This document shows, in pieces, positions 6,767-12,482 of a DNA stretch of 12,482 nucleotides. The position numbers and the translations under genes were made by a program. The stretch spans positions 1-12,482 of the forward strand of contig JANNRR010000161.1 of NCBI GenBank assembly GCA_031401675.1. Direction: 5' to 3'. Below the pieces are notes generated by a model. It was not told the DNA's origin and searched no databases. It saw only the letters and a list, made by a program, of their open reading frames with translations. Within the stretch, counting starts at the first letter, position 1; each line of letters begins with the position of its first letter. This DNA comes from JANNRR01 sp031401675 (GTDB lineage: Bacteria; Pseudomonadota; Alphaproteobacteria; Rhodobacterales; Rhodobacteraceae).

Positions 6767-7294
6767 CTAGACCGCAAGCTTGTCGACCACCTTCAGAACC
6801 GCCCCCAGCACGGCCATCAGCGACAGCGCGACATACAGGCGGACATAAACCGCCCGCGCCCGGCCCGCCGCCGCCCGGCTGGTCGCCTCGCGCGCGGCGA
6901 TCCGGGTCTGCAACAGCCCCAGACGGGTCTGCACCCGTTCCAGCTTTTCGGCATCACTTCCGGGACCGGCATAGGCATCGACCGCTGCCGGAATGCCCAC
7001 CTTGTCCGCCTCGCTCAACGCCTTTTCCAGAGCCGCCAATCCCAGTTCATAATTGTAGATCTGAAAGCTGCGCGGCTGATCGGGGTTGTTCCCGGGTTTC
7101 CCCGCTGCCGCGTCGATCGCGTTGAACAGGGCGTTGTGCGACTGGTACAGTTGAAACTCGGCGCGCGCGGCCTGCAGCGCCCGCACCTCGCCGGCGCGGC
7201 GTTCGATGCCGGTCTGCTGATAGAGCCACAGGCCCAGCAGCCCGACGGTGCCAAGAACCGGCAATATCTCGCCCAGAATGGTGATCAGTTGCAT
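6767..7294 (-). CDS. Hypothetical protein with two membrane helices and a helical middle
   Basis: I do not recognise this 175-residue protein. An N-terminal hydrophobic helix (ILPVLGTVGLLGLWLY, about residues 8-25) and a C-terminal one (RLYVALSLMAVLGAVLKVV, about 150-170) flank a mostly charged, alanine-rich helical region. Heptad-like stretches such as LEKALSEADKVG and AEKLERVQTRLGLLQTRIAAREA suggest a coiled coil. Both ends probably sit in the membrane, with the middle in one compartment. The ATG at 7294 is preferred over an in-frame TTG at 7309 because GGAGG lies five bases before it. It converges with the TSUP gene, leaving only 20 bases between, and lies 206 bases from the end of the RTX gene on the same strand. 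Long same-strand-of-composition coding and a good ribosome site argue it is real; function is unknown. Confidence 0.68.
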   Translation of the reverse strand: MQLITILGEILPVLGTVGLLGLWLYQQTGIERRAGEVRALQAARAEFQLYQSHNALFNAIDAAAGKPGNNPDQPRSFQIYNYELGLAALEKALSEADKVGIPAAVDAYAGPGSDAEKLERVQTRLGLLQTRIAAREATSRAAAGRARAVYVRLYVALSLMAVLGAVLKVVDKLAV

Positions 7295-7310
7295 GTCCGC
7301 CTCCGTCAAA

Positions 7311-7320
7311 TGACCGGTCA
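7311..7320. promoter_or_regulatory. Palindrome TGACCGGTCA upstream of the two-helix protein gene
   Basis: A perfect 10-base palindrome begins 17 bases before the ATG at 7294 and ends just short of the GGAGG ribosome site. It may be an operator in the leader, but one short palindrome in GC-rich DNA is weak evidence. The rest of the 206-base gap 7295-7500 shows only a weak hairpin (CGGTTT...AAACCG) near 7470-7493, possibly the end of the RTX transcript, without a U tract. Confidence 0.2.
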
Positions 7321-7500
7321 GCGCCGGGAACCGGCCGGTACCACGCCGCGCGGGCGGTCATTCACCCGGCAGTGCCCAACCGCCGAATGCAGCAGCCCGG
7401 CCAGAACAGCGCGGGGTTTCCTGCAAACAGGATTATCGGAAAGCGCATTCGAGTGCTACCGAAGGCGGCGGTTTCGGGTTCCTTGTAAACCGGAACGGCT

Positions 7501-9447
7501 TCAAAGGATCAGGTCCCCGGCCACCAGCGCCGCCAGATTCTGGAACTCCACCACGAAATCCTGTACCCCGTCGCCATTGGTGTCGCCCCGAAGCACCCCG
7601 AGCAAGGCCGAATAGGACAGCTCCCCCGCCGTGTTGCTGAAGCCAGCGTTGCCGATGAAGATGAAGGCCTGATTGCCGGCCAGCGTCGTGTCCGCATCCA
7701 TCAGGCTCAGATCGAAGGTGTCGCTGCCGCTTTTGAAATCGGTGATGGTGTCGCGGGTTGTGTTGGCCACACCCGACTCGGACGCCGTAGCCAGCACGAA
7801 GACATCGGCCCCCGTGCCTCCGGACATGACATCCCGGTTCGCCCCGCCCGTCAGCGTGTCGTCGCCCGCCCCGCCGTTCAGCGCGTCCACACCGGCTTCG
7901 CCCGACAGGGAATCATTGCCGGTGCCGCCATTGACCCGGTCAGCCTCCGCCCCGGCCAGGATCACATCGGCCCCGGTGCCGCCCTCGAGCGAGTCTTTGC
8001 CGATGCCGCCCAGGATCTGGTCGTCGCCTGCGCCGCCATAGATGCTGTCGGCCCCGTCAAAGCCGTCGATCGTGTCGTCGCCGATGCCGCCGTAAACCAC
8101 GTCATCGCCCGCATCGGCGTGGATCTCGTCTTCGCCGCTGCCGCCATAGATGTAGTCGCTGATCTGGCCGCCCTGAAAATAGTCGTTCCCGGTGCCGCCG
8201 TAGCCGGCCACGAACGACGCCGTGGCACTCACATCGACATAAAGCTCGTCATCGCCGTCGCCGCCCCGGGCAATCAGCCCGCCATCGCCGCCGCTCAGTG
8301 TGTCATGCCCGGCACCGCCCGACATGTCGTCGAAATCGGCCCCGCCGAACAACTCGTCATTACCGTCATCGCCCGTCACCAGGTCAGAGTGATTGCCGCC
8401 GAAAAGCCGGTCGTCACCGCCGCCGCCCCGGATGGTGTCAAGGTTGTCGTCACCGGTGATCGTCTCGGCCCCGTCGCCAGCCAGCAGGGTGTCGTTGCCG
8501 TTGCCGCCGCCGACGGTTCCGGTAATCACCGTCGCCCCCCGCCCGTCGTACAGGTCGGCCCCGTCGCCGCCGGACCACAAGCCGTCAATCCGGCCGCCGC
8601 GGCCGTCAAAGATATCGTTGCCACTGCCCACGGACACATTTCCAATCATCTGTCCGCTGTTCTGAATGGTCAGATTCCCCGCAGCAGTGGTGGCCTCGAA
8701 GGCCAGCTGGAACCCGGCGATCACGCCGGTGTTGATCAGCCTGGCCGTCTGACTGACGCCCAAGCCCGAGAAATCGATCCCTGCGGCATTGATCGAGGTG
8801 ATCGTGCCGTGATTGGTCACGATGCTGCCGGTGCCGCCAGCGCCGATGCGCACGCCGTTGCCCTCGGAAGAGGTCGCGGTAAGGGTGCCCCCGGCCAGAT
8901 TGGTGATGCGGGTATTTGCGCCTTCGGTGAAGACGGCGTTGTTGAAGCGGGTGTTGCGGCTGGCGTCATCGACCGCACTGGCCGTGATGCTGCCCGCGTT
9001 CACCAGAATGTCGCCGCTGGCCCCACTCAGGCCCAGGAAGACAGCACTCGCGGCCGAAACCGAGCCGGTCACGTTCACCGTGTTGCCGCCGCCCCCTGTG
9101 AGGATGCCGATAGACTCCTGTGCGCTCAGGGTGCCGTTGATCTGCGCAAGGCTGTTTGCGCCATTCAGAAACAAGCCGGAATTCCCGGCGAGCGGCTCGA
9201 AGCTCAGGAAGCTGGCACCCGTGGCAAGCGTGAAGCTCGAGTTGGTGGGCAGCCTGATCTCTGCGCTGCTGACCAGCGTTCCCAGCACCGCAATCTCGAC
9301 GTCGGTGAAAGCACCAAAGCCGATGGCCGCTCCACTGGTCGATCCCAGCGTCGCATTCGGCAGCACGACCAGAGCATCGCCCGAGGCGGTAAAGGTGAAT
9401 TGGGCTCCGGCACCGATGGTATTGGTCGAAATGAAGAATGTGGTCAT
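7501..9447 (-). CDS. Secreted RTX calcium-binding protein with serralysin-type C-terminus
   Basis: This 648-residue protein is built like a type I secretion substrate. Residues 1-270 are Ser/Thr/Gly/Asn-rich and have repeated 'INxGxIxG' strands (NHGTITSINAAGID, LINTGVIAGFQLAF, IQNSGQMIGNVSVG), suggesting a right-handed beta-helix as in adhesins. Residues ~275-550 hold about two dozen glycine-aspartate nonapeptides (GGxGxDxLx), the RTX calcium-binding beta-roll. Residues ~565-648 look like the serralysin C-terminal domain: DTITDFKSGSDTFDLS, NTAGELSYSALLGVLRGD, DTNGDGVQDFVVEF, ending DLIL, a typical uncleaved type I secretion signal. There is no Sec signal peptide and no protease or lipase catalytic motif, so it is probably a surface or matrix protein rather than an enzyme. 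No ABC exporter or membrane-fusion gene is in the window. The start is ATG at 9447; its ribosome site (GGGG) is weak. Confidence 0.9.
   Translation of the reverse strand: MTTFFISTNTIGAGAQFTFTASGDALVVLPNATLGSTSGAAIGFGAFTDVEIAVLGTLVSSAEIRLPTNSSFTLATGASFLSFEPLAGNSGLFLNGANSLAQINGTLSAQESIGILTGGGGNTVNVTGSVSAASAVFLGLSGASGDILVNAGSITASAVDDASRNTRFNNAVFTEGANTRITNLAGGTLTATSSEGNGVRIGAGGTGSIVTNHGTITSINAAGIDFSGLGVSQTARLINTGVIAGFQLAFEATTAAGNLTIQNSGQMIGNVSVGSGNDIFDGRGGRIDGLWSGGDGADLYDGRGATVITGTVGGGNGNDTLLAGDGAETITGDDNLDTIRGGGGDDRLFGGNHSDLVTGDDGNDELFGGADFDDMSGGAGHDTLSGGDGGLIARGGDGDDELYVDVSATASFVAGYGGTGNDYFQGGQISDYIYGGSGEDEIHADAGDDVVYGGIGDDTIDGFDGADSIYGGAGDDQILGGIGKDSLEGGTGADVILAGAEADRVNGGTGNDSLSGEAGVDALNGGAGDDTLTGGANRDVMSGGTGADVFVLATASESGVANTTRDTITDFKSGSDTFDLSLMDADTTLAGNQAFIFIGNAGFSNTAGELSYSALLGVLRGDTNGDGVQDFVVEFQNLAALVAGDLIL
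7798..8625 (-). repeat. RTX nonapeptide repeat region inside the calcium-binding protein gene
   Basis: The DNA for residues ~275-550 is a degenerate tandem array with a 27-base unit on average, seen on the plus strand as recurring 'ccgccg' and 'tcgtcgcc' blocks. Clean units such as GGGGDDRLF, GGIGDDTID and GGAGDDTLT alternate with decayed ones (GGQISDYIY, AGAEADRVN). One spacer without repeats, around residues 402-415 (YVDVSATASFVAG), splits the array in two. These are protein repeats, not a CRISPR array. Confidence 0.85.
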
Positions 9448-9616
9448 GTAACTACCCCATGAAAATAGTGGCTTTTGCGGATCATATCAGGCATCTGCGA
9501 TGGCACAACGGGTTAGCAGGGCGGGCCGGGGTCGGGTTCCACGGCGGAATTGCCCGCAGGCTGCGCTCCGATGCCCCGGTCCTGTCCGGACGACGAAACG
9601 TGAAACCACGCCCGAA

Positions 9617-9664
9617 AATCAATTCTTGCCAATTGGTTAATTCCTGGAAATCAATCCTTTGATT
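9617..9664. promoter_or_regulatory. AT-rich nested dyads between pckA and the RTX gene
   Basis: In the 256-base gap 9448-9703 an AT-rich island stands out against GC-rich surroundings. It holds AATCAAT twice (9617-9623 and 9649-9655, 32 bases apart), CCAATTGG (9629-9636), and a perfect hairpin AATCAA-TCCT-TTGATT (9649-9664). It lies 170-217 bases upstream of the RTX start and is the likely place for that gene's promoter or regulator site. No clear -35/-10 pair is recognisable. The stretch 9448-9616 shows nothing else. Confidence 0.35.
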
Positions 9665-9678
9665 CAGAACACTTTTCG

Positions 9679-9698
9679 AAAACGTCCAGATCCGGACG
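9679..9698 (-). terminator. Rho-independent terminator candidate of pckA
   Basis: Read on the minus strand, a hairpin CGTCC-GGATCT-GGACG is followed directly by TTTT. It begins six bases after the pckA stop codon. The stem is only 5 bp and the U run short, but position and order are right for intrinsic termination. Confidence 0.5.
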
Positions 9699-9703
9699 CC
9701 CCG

Positions 9704-11302
9704 TCACCCGATGGCGGCGGCCCGCACATCCTCGTCGATGAACGCGACATATTGCGCGAAATTGGCAGCGAACATCGCCACCAGCTTGCGCGCCTGCGCG
9801 TCATAGGCCGCCGGATCGGCCCAGGTCCGGCGCGGGTCCAGCAGCTCCGGCGTCATTCCGGGTGCCGCCACCGGCACCTCGAACCCGAAATGTGGATCGC
9901 GCCGGAACGCGGCACCGTTCAGCGAGCCGTCAAGCGCCGCCGTCAGCAGCGCCCGGGTCGCCCGGATCGGCATCCGGCTGCCGGTGCCGTAGGCCCCGCC
10001 GGTCCAGCCGGTATTGACCAGCCAGCAACTGGCCCCGTGCTTCGCGATCTTTGCCTGCAGCAGCCTGCCATACTCCTCGGGCCGGCGCGGCATGAACGGC
10101 GCGCCGAAACAGGTGGAAAACGTCGGTTGCGGCTCGGTAATCCCCTGCTCGGTCCCCGCCACCTTCGAGGTGAAGCCGGACAGGAAATGATACATCGCCT
10201 GCGCCGGGGTCAGCCGCGCAATCGGCGGCAGCACGCCAAAGGCATCGCAGGTCAGCATGATGATGTTGCGCGGATGCCCGCCCAGCCCGGTGGCAGAAGC
10301 GTTCGAGATATAGTCCAGCGGATAGGCGCAGCGGGTGTTGGCCGTCAGGCTGTCATCGCTGAAATCAAGCCCGCGCGTCTGCGGATCGAACACCATGTTC
10401 TCGACCACCGTGGCGAACCTGGCGGTGGTCGCGTAGATCTCGGGTTCGGCCTGCGGGCACAGGTTGATGGTCTTGGCATAGCAGCCGCCCTCGAAATTGA
10501 AGGTGCCGCGGTCCGACCAGCCGTGTTCGTCGTCGCCGATCAGCACCCGGGAGGGATCGGCAGACAGCGTGGTCTTGCCGGTGCCCGACAGGCCGAAAAA
10601 GATCGCCGTGTCCACGGGATTGCCCGGCGCGTGATTGGCCGAGCAATGCATCGGCATGATGCCCTTTTCCGGCAGCAGGTAGTTCAACAGGGTGAACACC
10701 GCCTTCTTGTTCTCGCCGGCATAGGCGGTACCGGCAATCAGGATCAGCTTCTGGTCAAGGTTGAACGCGATCACCGTACCGCTGCGGCAACCGTGCCGGG
10801 CCGGATCGGCGGTGAAGGACGGGCAGTTGATCAGCGTGAAATCCGGTGCAAACCGCGCCAGTTCCGCCAGCGCCGGGCGGCGCAGCAGATGCCGGATGAA
10901 CAGCGCGTGCCAGGCCAGTTCCGTCACCACCCGCACATCCAGCCGGTGCGCCGGGTCGGCCCCGGCATACAGGTCCTGCACGAAATAGTCGCGGCCCTGC
11001 ATGTGGGCCAGCATGTCGGCCTTCAGCCGATCGAACCCGGCAGGCGTCATCGCCCCGTTGTTTTCCCACCAGATGTGCGGCGCAACCGAACCCGTGCGCA
11101 CCACGAACTTGTCCTTTGGCGACCGCCCGGTGTGGCTGCCGGTGGCCACCAGAAGTGCGCCGCCCTGCCCCATCTTGCCCTCGCCCCGCCCGATCGCCGC
11201 CTCCATCAATCCGGGCTCGGTCAGGTTGTAATACACGTGCCCCAACCCGGTGATGCCGTGCTGCTCCAGCCGTCCTTCGGGGTTCACGAGGTCTTGGTTC
11301 AT
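9704..11302 (-). CDS. pckA: Phosphoenolpyruvate carboxykinase (ATP)
   Basis: This cytosolic 532-residue enzyme converts oxaloacetate and ATP to phosphoenolpyruvate, CO2 and ADP, the first committed step of gluconeogenesis from C4 acids. It is full length for the ATP-dependent family. Visible sites are the substrate-binding TGRSPKDKF (58-66), the P-loop GLSGTGKTT (237-245), the family signature starting LIGDDEHGWSDRGTFNFEGG (254-273), and SGFTSKVAGTE (375-385). The ATG at 11302 is chosen over a GTG two codons earlier because CGGAG lies about seven bases before the ATG but only one base before the GTG. It diverges from the chvI-type gene, a layout known in alphaproteobacteria, where ChvG-ChvI has been tied to acid induction of pckA in Agrobacterium. 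Two tandem operator-like repeats sit in the upstream region. Nothing is missing. Confidence 0.97.
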   Translation of the reverse strand: MNQDLVNPEGRLEQHGITGLGHVYYNLTEPGLMEAAIGRGEGKMGQGGALLVATGSHTGRSPKDKFVVRTGSVAPHIWWENNGAMTPAGFDRLKADMLAHMQGRDYFVQDLYAGADPAHRLDVRVVTELAWHALFIRHLLRRPALAELARFAPDFTLINCPSFTADPARHGCRSGTVIAFNLDQKLILIAGTAYAGENKKAVFTLLNYLLPEKGIMPMHCSANHAPGNPVDTAIFFGLSGTGKTTLSADPSRVLIGDDEHGWSDRGTFNFEGGCYAKTINLCPQAEPEIYATTARFATVVENMVFDPQTRGLDFSDDSLTANTRCAYPLDYISNASATGLGGHPRNIIMLTCDAFGVLPPIARLTPAQAMYHFLSGFTSKVAGTEQGITEPQPTFSTCFGAPFMPRRPEEYGRLLQAKIAKHGASCWLVNTGWTGGAYGTGSRMPIRATRALLTAALDGSLNGAAFRRDPHFGFEVPVAAPGMTPELLDPRRTWADPAAYDAQARKLVAMFAANFAQYVAFIDEDVRAAAIG

Positions 11303-11330
11303 CTGCACACTCCGGTTGCCACAATCTGGC

Positions 11331-11363
11331 GGTCAAGGTCAAAAACACGGTGCAAGAGGTCAA
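11331..11363. repeat. Three GGTCAA direct repeats in the pckA leader region
   Basis: GGTCAA occurs back to back at 11331-11336 and 11337-11342 and again at 11358-11363, the last two 21 bases apart (two helical turns). On the pckA sense strand these read TTGACC, 30-60 bases before the start codon. They could be binding sites for a regulator, or pseudo -35 elements; no matching -10 box is present at the right spacing. Confidence 0.3.
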
Positions 11364-11401
11364 ATGCGCACCGGCGCAGGCAGAGGTGGCCCGGCATCCG
11401 A

Positions 11402-11410
11402 AATCTAGCA
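11402..11410 (-). promoter_or_regulatory. Candidate extended -10 promoter of pckA
   Basis: On the minus strand TGC-TAGATT (11410 to 11402) resembles an extended -10 element, four of six bases matching TATAAT, within an AT-rich stretch. No good -35 is seen, which would fit an activator-dependent promoter. It would put the transcript start near 11395, with a leader of about 90 bases. Confidence 0.3.
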
Positions 11411-11444
11411 CGAGAAATAATCACAAGAAAACAAACATTTGCCG

Positions 11445-11478
11445 TGTTAGCGCAACCACGCCCGGGTTAGCGCAACCA
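11445..11478. promoter_or_regulatory. Tandem operator-like repeats (LacI-family type) upstream of pckA
   Basis: The 13-base sequence GTTAGCGCAACCA occurs exactly twice, at 11446-11458 and 11466-11478, 20 bases apart on the same face of the helix. Each is an imperfect palindrome around GCGC; with the preceding base the first reads TGTTAGCGC, half of the TGTTAGCGCTAACA type common for LacI-family regulators. CceR in Rhodobacter sphaeroides and PckR in Sinorhizobium are LacI-family proteins that control gluconeogenesis genes including pckA, so a CceR/PckR-like regulator is the first candidate. The sites would lie near -56 and -76 from the proposed pckA start, suited to activation. They are 177-210 bases before the chvI gene. 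Elsewhere in this 352-base intergenic region (11303-11654) I see only the other elements listed. Confidence 0.6.
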
Positions 11479-11585
11479 TTGTCGCCGCCCCGTCGCCGAT
11501 CAACCCGAGTGAGACAAATTAGTCAAACCTTACGATTTTTCGGGTTCGATGCCCCTGTGTCGCCCAGATGATTCGCACTTAACTG

Positions 11586-11614
11586 TTGATTCCACATGCC
11601 GGAACCCGGATTAT
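11586..11614 (+). promoter_or_regulatory. Candidate sigma-70-like promoter of the chvI gene
   Basis: TTGATT (11586-11591) and GATTAT (11609-11614) are separated by 17 bases, each matching four of six consensus bases. Transcription would start near 11621, leaving a leader of about 34 bases. The spacing is ideal but both boxes are imperfect. Confidence 0.3.
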
Positions 11615-11654
11615 GGATGAAAAACAGGCAACAGAGCAGTACAAGGAAGCCAAC

Positions 11655-12206
11655 ATGTCTAGGATCGCCCTGGTGGACGACGACAGGAATATCCTGACGT
11701 CGGTTTCGATGACTCTGGAGGCAGAGGGTTTCGAGGTAGAGACGTATAACGACGGCCAATCCGCGCTCGACGCCTTTAACAAGCGCATGCCGGACATGGC
11801 GGTGCTGGATATCAAGATGCCCCGGATGGACGGGATGGACCTGTTGCAGCGGCTGCGGCAAAAGACCGCGATGCCGGTGATCTTCCTGACCTCCAAGGAT
11901 GACGAGATCGACGAGGTTCTGGGTCTGCGGATGGGTGCCGACGACTATGTGAAAAAGCCGTTCAGCCAGCGCCTGCTGGTCGAACGCATCCGCGCGCTCC
12001 TGCGCCGTCAGGAAGTGGTGCTAACGGGCGAGGTGGCCACGACCGAAGAAACCAAGGTGATGGTGCGCGGCTCGCTGACCATGGACCCGCTGCGCCATTC
12101 CGTGACATGGAAGGGCGGCGAGGTGTCGCTGACCGTGACCGAGTTCCTGCTGCTGCAGGCACTGGCACAGCCGCTCGAAGTTGACGATGCGTTCGGGCAA
12201 AGTTGA
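11655..12206 (+). CDS. chvI: ChvI-type response regulator, 3'-truncated in the DNA-binding domain
   Basis: This OmpR/PhoB-class regulator is normally ~230 residues, but the frame gives only 183. The receiver domain (1-~118) is intact, with the acidic pocket in VDDD (7-10), the phospho-acceptor Asp52 in VLDIKMPRMDG, Thr79 in FLTS, and Lys101 in VKKPF. The winged helix starts normally (LTMDPLRHSVTWKGGEVSLT, then VTEFLLLQALAQ to residue 172). It then stops matching: residues 173-183 (PLEVDDAFGQS) are unrelated and end at TGA 12204-12206. The recognition helix and wing are therefore missing, and this product should not bind DNA. The ATG at 11655 has AAGGAAG five bases upstream. Divergence from pckA fits ChvI, the regulator of the ChvG-ChvI envelope/acid-response pair; chvG is not present. 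The last ~11 residues are out-of-frame reading of a DUF4331 fragment. Confidence 0.85.
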   Translation: MSRIALVDDDRNILTSVSMTLEAEGFEVETYNDGQSALDAFNKRMPDMAVLDIKMPRMDGMDLLQRLRQKTAMPVIFLTSKDDEIDEVLGLRMGADDYVKKPFSQRLLVERIRALLRRQEVVLTGEVATTEETKVMVRGSLTMDPLRHSVTWKGGEVSLTVTEFLLLQALAQPLEVDDAFGQS

Positions 12207-12482
12207 CAAGGAGGACAAGGATCACGGCGCATTCGTCCAGGTGGATCGCGAGGGCCTGCCGGTCATCAATACGGTCCTGATCCCGGCGCCACTCAAAGAC
12301 GCCTTCAACCGTGGGTGCCGGCCACGGATCGGCAGCTCTTCCGCGACGCGGCCATTGCCAGCCTGGTGCGCATTAACGGTGATGCGGCCTATTCAGCGGT
12401 GATCGCGGACCTGCTGCTGCCCGATGTCCTCACGCTGGACGTCAGCAAGACCGACGGGTTTCTCAATGGCCGCCGCCCGCAG
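12172..12482 (+). pseudogene. DUF4331-type protein, internal fragment with frameshift (truncated both ends)
   Basis: From 12172 one frame reads RSKLTMRSGKV and then GAFVQVDREGLPVINTVLIP with APLKDAFNR, which resembles the C-terminal third of DUF4331 proteins ('R.G.P.vN.vliP...KDaFN'). After the Arg codon at 12310-12312 the match moves to the frame starting at 12312: WVPATDRQLFRDAAIASLVR, then LLLPDVLTLDVSKTDGF and LNGRRPQ at the right edge. This fits one lost base (or two gained) near 12312. There is no start codon, ribosome site or N-terminal two thirds; the fragment is joined directly to the broken chvI gene. DUF4331 proteins are generally secreted and of unknown role. The family call is moderate; the frame change is clear. 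Confidence 0.62.

Noticed and set aside
7798..8625. Periodic ~27-base repeats that could suggest a CRISPR or minisatellite array
   Set aside because: The units are degenerate, lack unique spacers of constant length and encode in-frame calcium-binding nonapeptides.
8119..9462. A 447-codon plus-strand open frame opposite the RTX gene
   Set aside because: It mirrors the glycine/aspartate codons of the RTX array and N-terminal repeats; no motif or independent start signal is seen.
9659..11470. A 603-codon plus-strand open frame opposite pckA
   Set aside because: It is an antisense shadow of pckA. The translation is Arg/His/Gln/Pro-rich with no recognisable domain and no good ribosome site.
11586..11654. 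Longer chvI-frame start at 11586 (TTG) or 11613 (ATG)
   Set aside because: The family begins right at MSRIALVDDD, and AAGGAAG is correctly spaced only from the ATG at 11655.
12181..12402. A 73-codon frame beginning TTG at the right end taken as a separate gene
   Set aside because: Only its first part matches DUF4331; the match then continues in another frame, so it is a frameshifted fragment without its own ribosome site.
1..12482. tRNA, rRNA, riboswitch, insertion sequence, phage or defence/toxin-antitoxin genes
   Set aside because: Reading both strands I found no cloverleaf, conserved aptamer core, transposase motif, terminal repeats or recognisable defence protein. A covariance-model search would be needed to exclude small RNAs.

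Overview
The window looks like chromosomal DNA of a high-GC alphaproteobacterium of the order Rhodobacterales (Rhodobacter/Paracoccus-like). The signs are Rhodobacterales-type etfB-etfA, a DUF6473-type protein, a 532-residue ATP-dependent PEP carboxykinase divergent from a ChvI-type response regulator, and gene-end elements of a kind I associate with this family. I cannot name the genus.

Layout, left to right. The 3' end of a LysR-type regulator gene (2-262, +) is followed by a gene-end hairpin element. Next comes the etfB-etfA operon (428-2115, +), which encodes both subunits of electron transfer flavoprotein. Convergent to it is a DUF6473-type hypothetical gene (2164-2991, -). It diverges from hbdA, a 3-hydroxybutyryl-CoA dehydrogenase gene (3155-4030, +). 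Convergent to hbdA is a 561-residue acyl-CoA dehydrogenase with a long N-terminal extension, best read as (2S)-methylsuccinyl-CoA dehydrogenase, mcd (4128-5813, -). A TSUP-family membrane transporter (5979-6746, +) diverges from mcd. A two-helix membrane protein of unknown function (6767-7294, -) and a 648-residue secreted RTX/serralysin-C-type calcium-binding protein (7501-9447, -) follow. Then come pckA (9704-11302, -) and, divergent from it, a chvI-type response regulator gene (11655-12206, +).

The left two thirds form a metabolic neighbourhood. Mcd of the ethylmalonyl-CoA pathway and beta-oxidation dehydrogenases reduce ETF. HbdA works on C4 acyl-CoA or polyhydroxybutyrate intermediates. 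PckA opens gluconeogenesis from C4 acids. Together this fits growth on acetate, C2 or fatty-acid-like substrates, with the long pckA-chvI intergenic region carrying two tandem LacI-type operator-like sites.

The right end is abnormal. The chvI reading frame is intact through the receiver domain but breaks near base 12170, inside the winged-helix DNA-binding domain. It runs directly into the C-terminal part of an unrelated DUF4331-type gene, which itself has a frameshift near 12312. This is either a real deletion/fusion scar or a chimeric or low-quality assembly end, and the sequence alone cannot decide.

I saw no tRNA, rRNA, CRISPR array, insertion sequence or phage gene, and no convincing new multi-gene system. 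The most useful leads are the chvI/DUF4331 junction, the pckA operator pair, the dyads upstream of mcd and the RTX gene, and the shared gene-end element.
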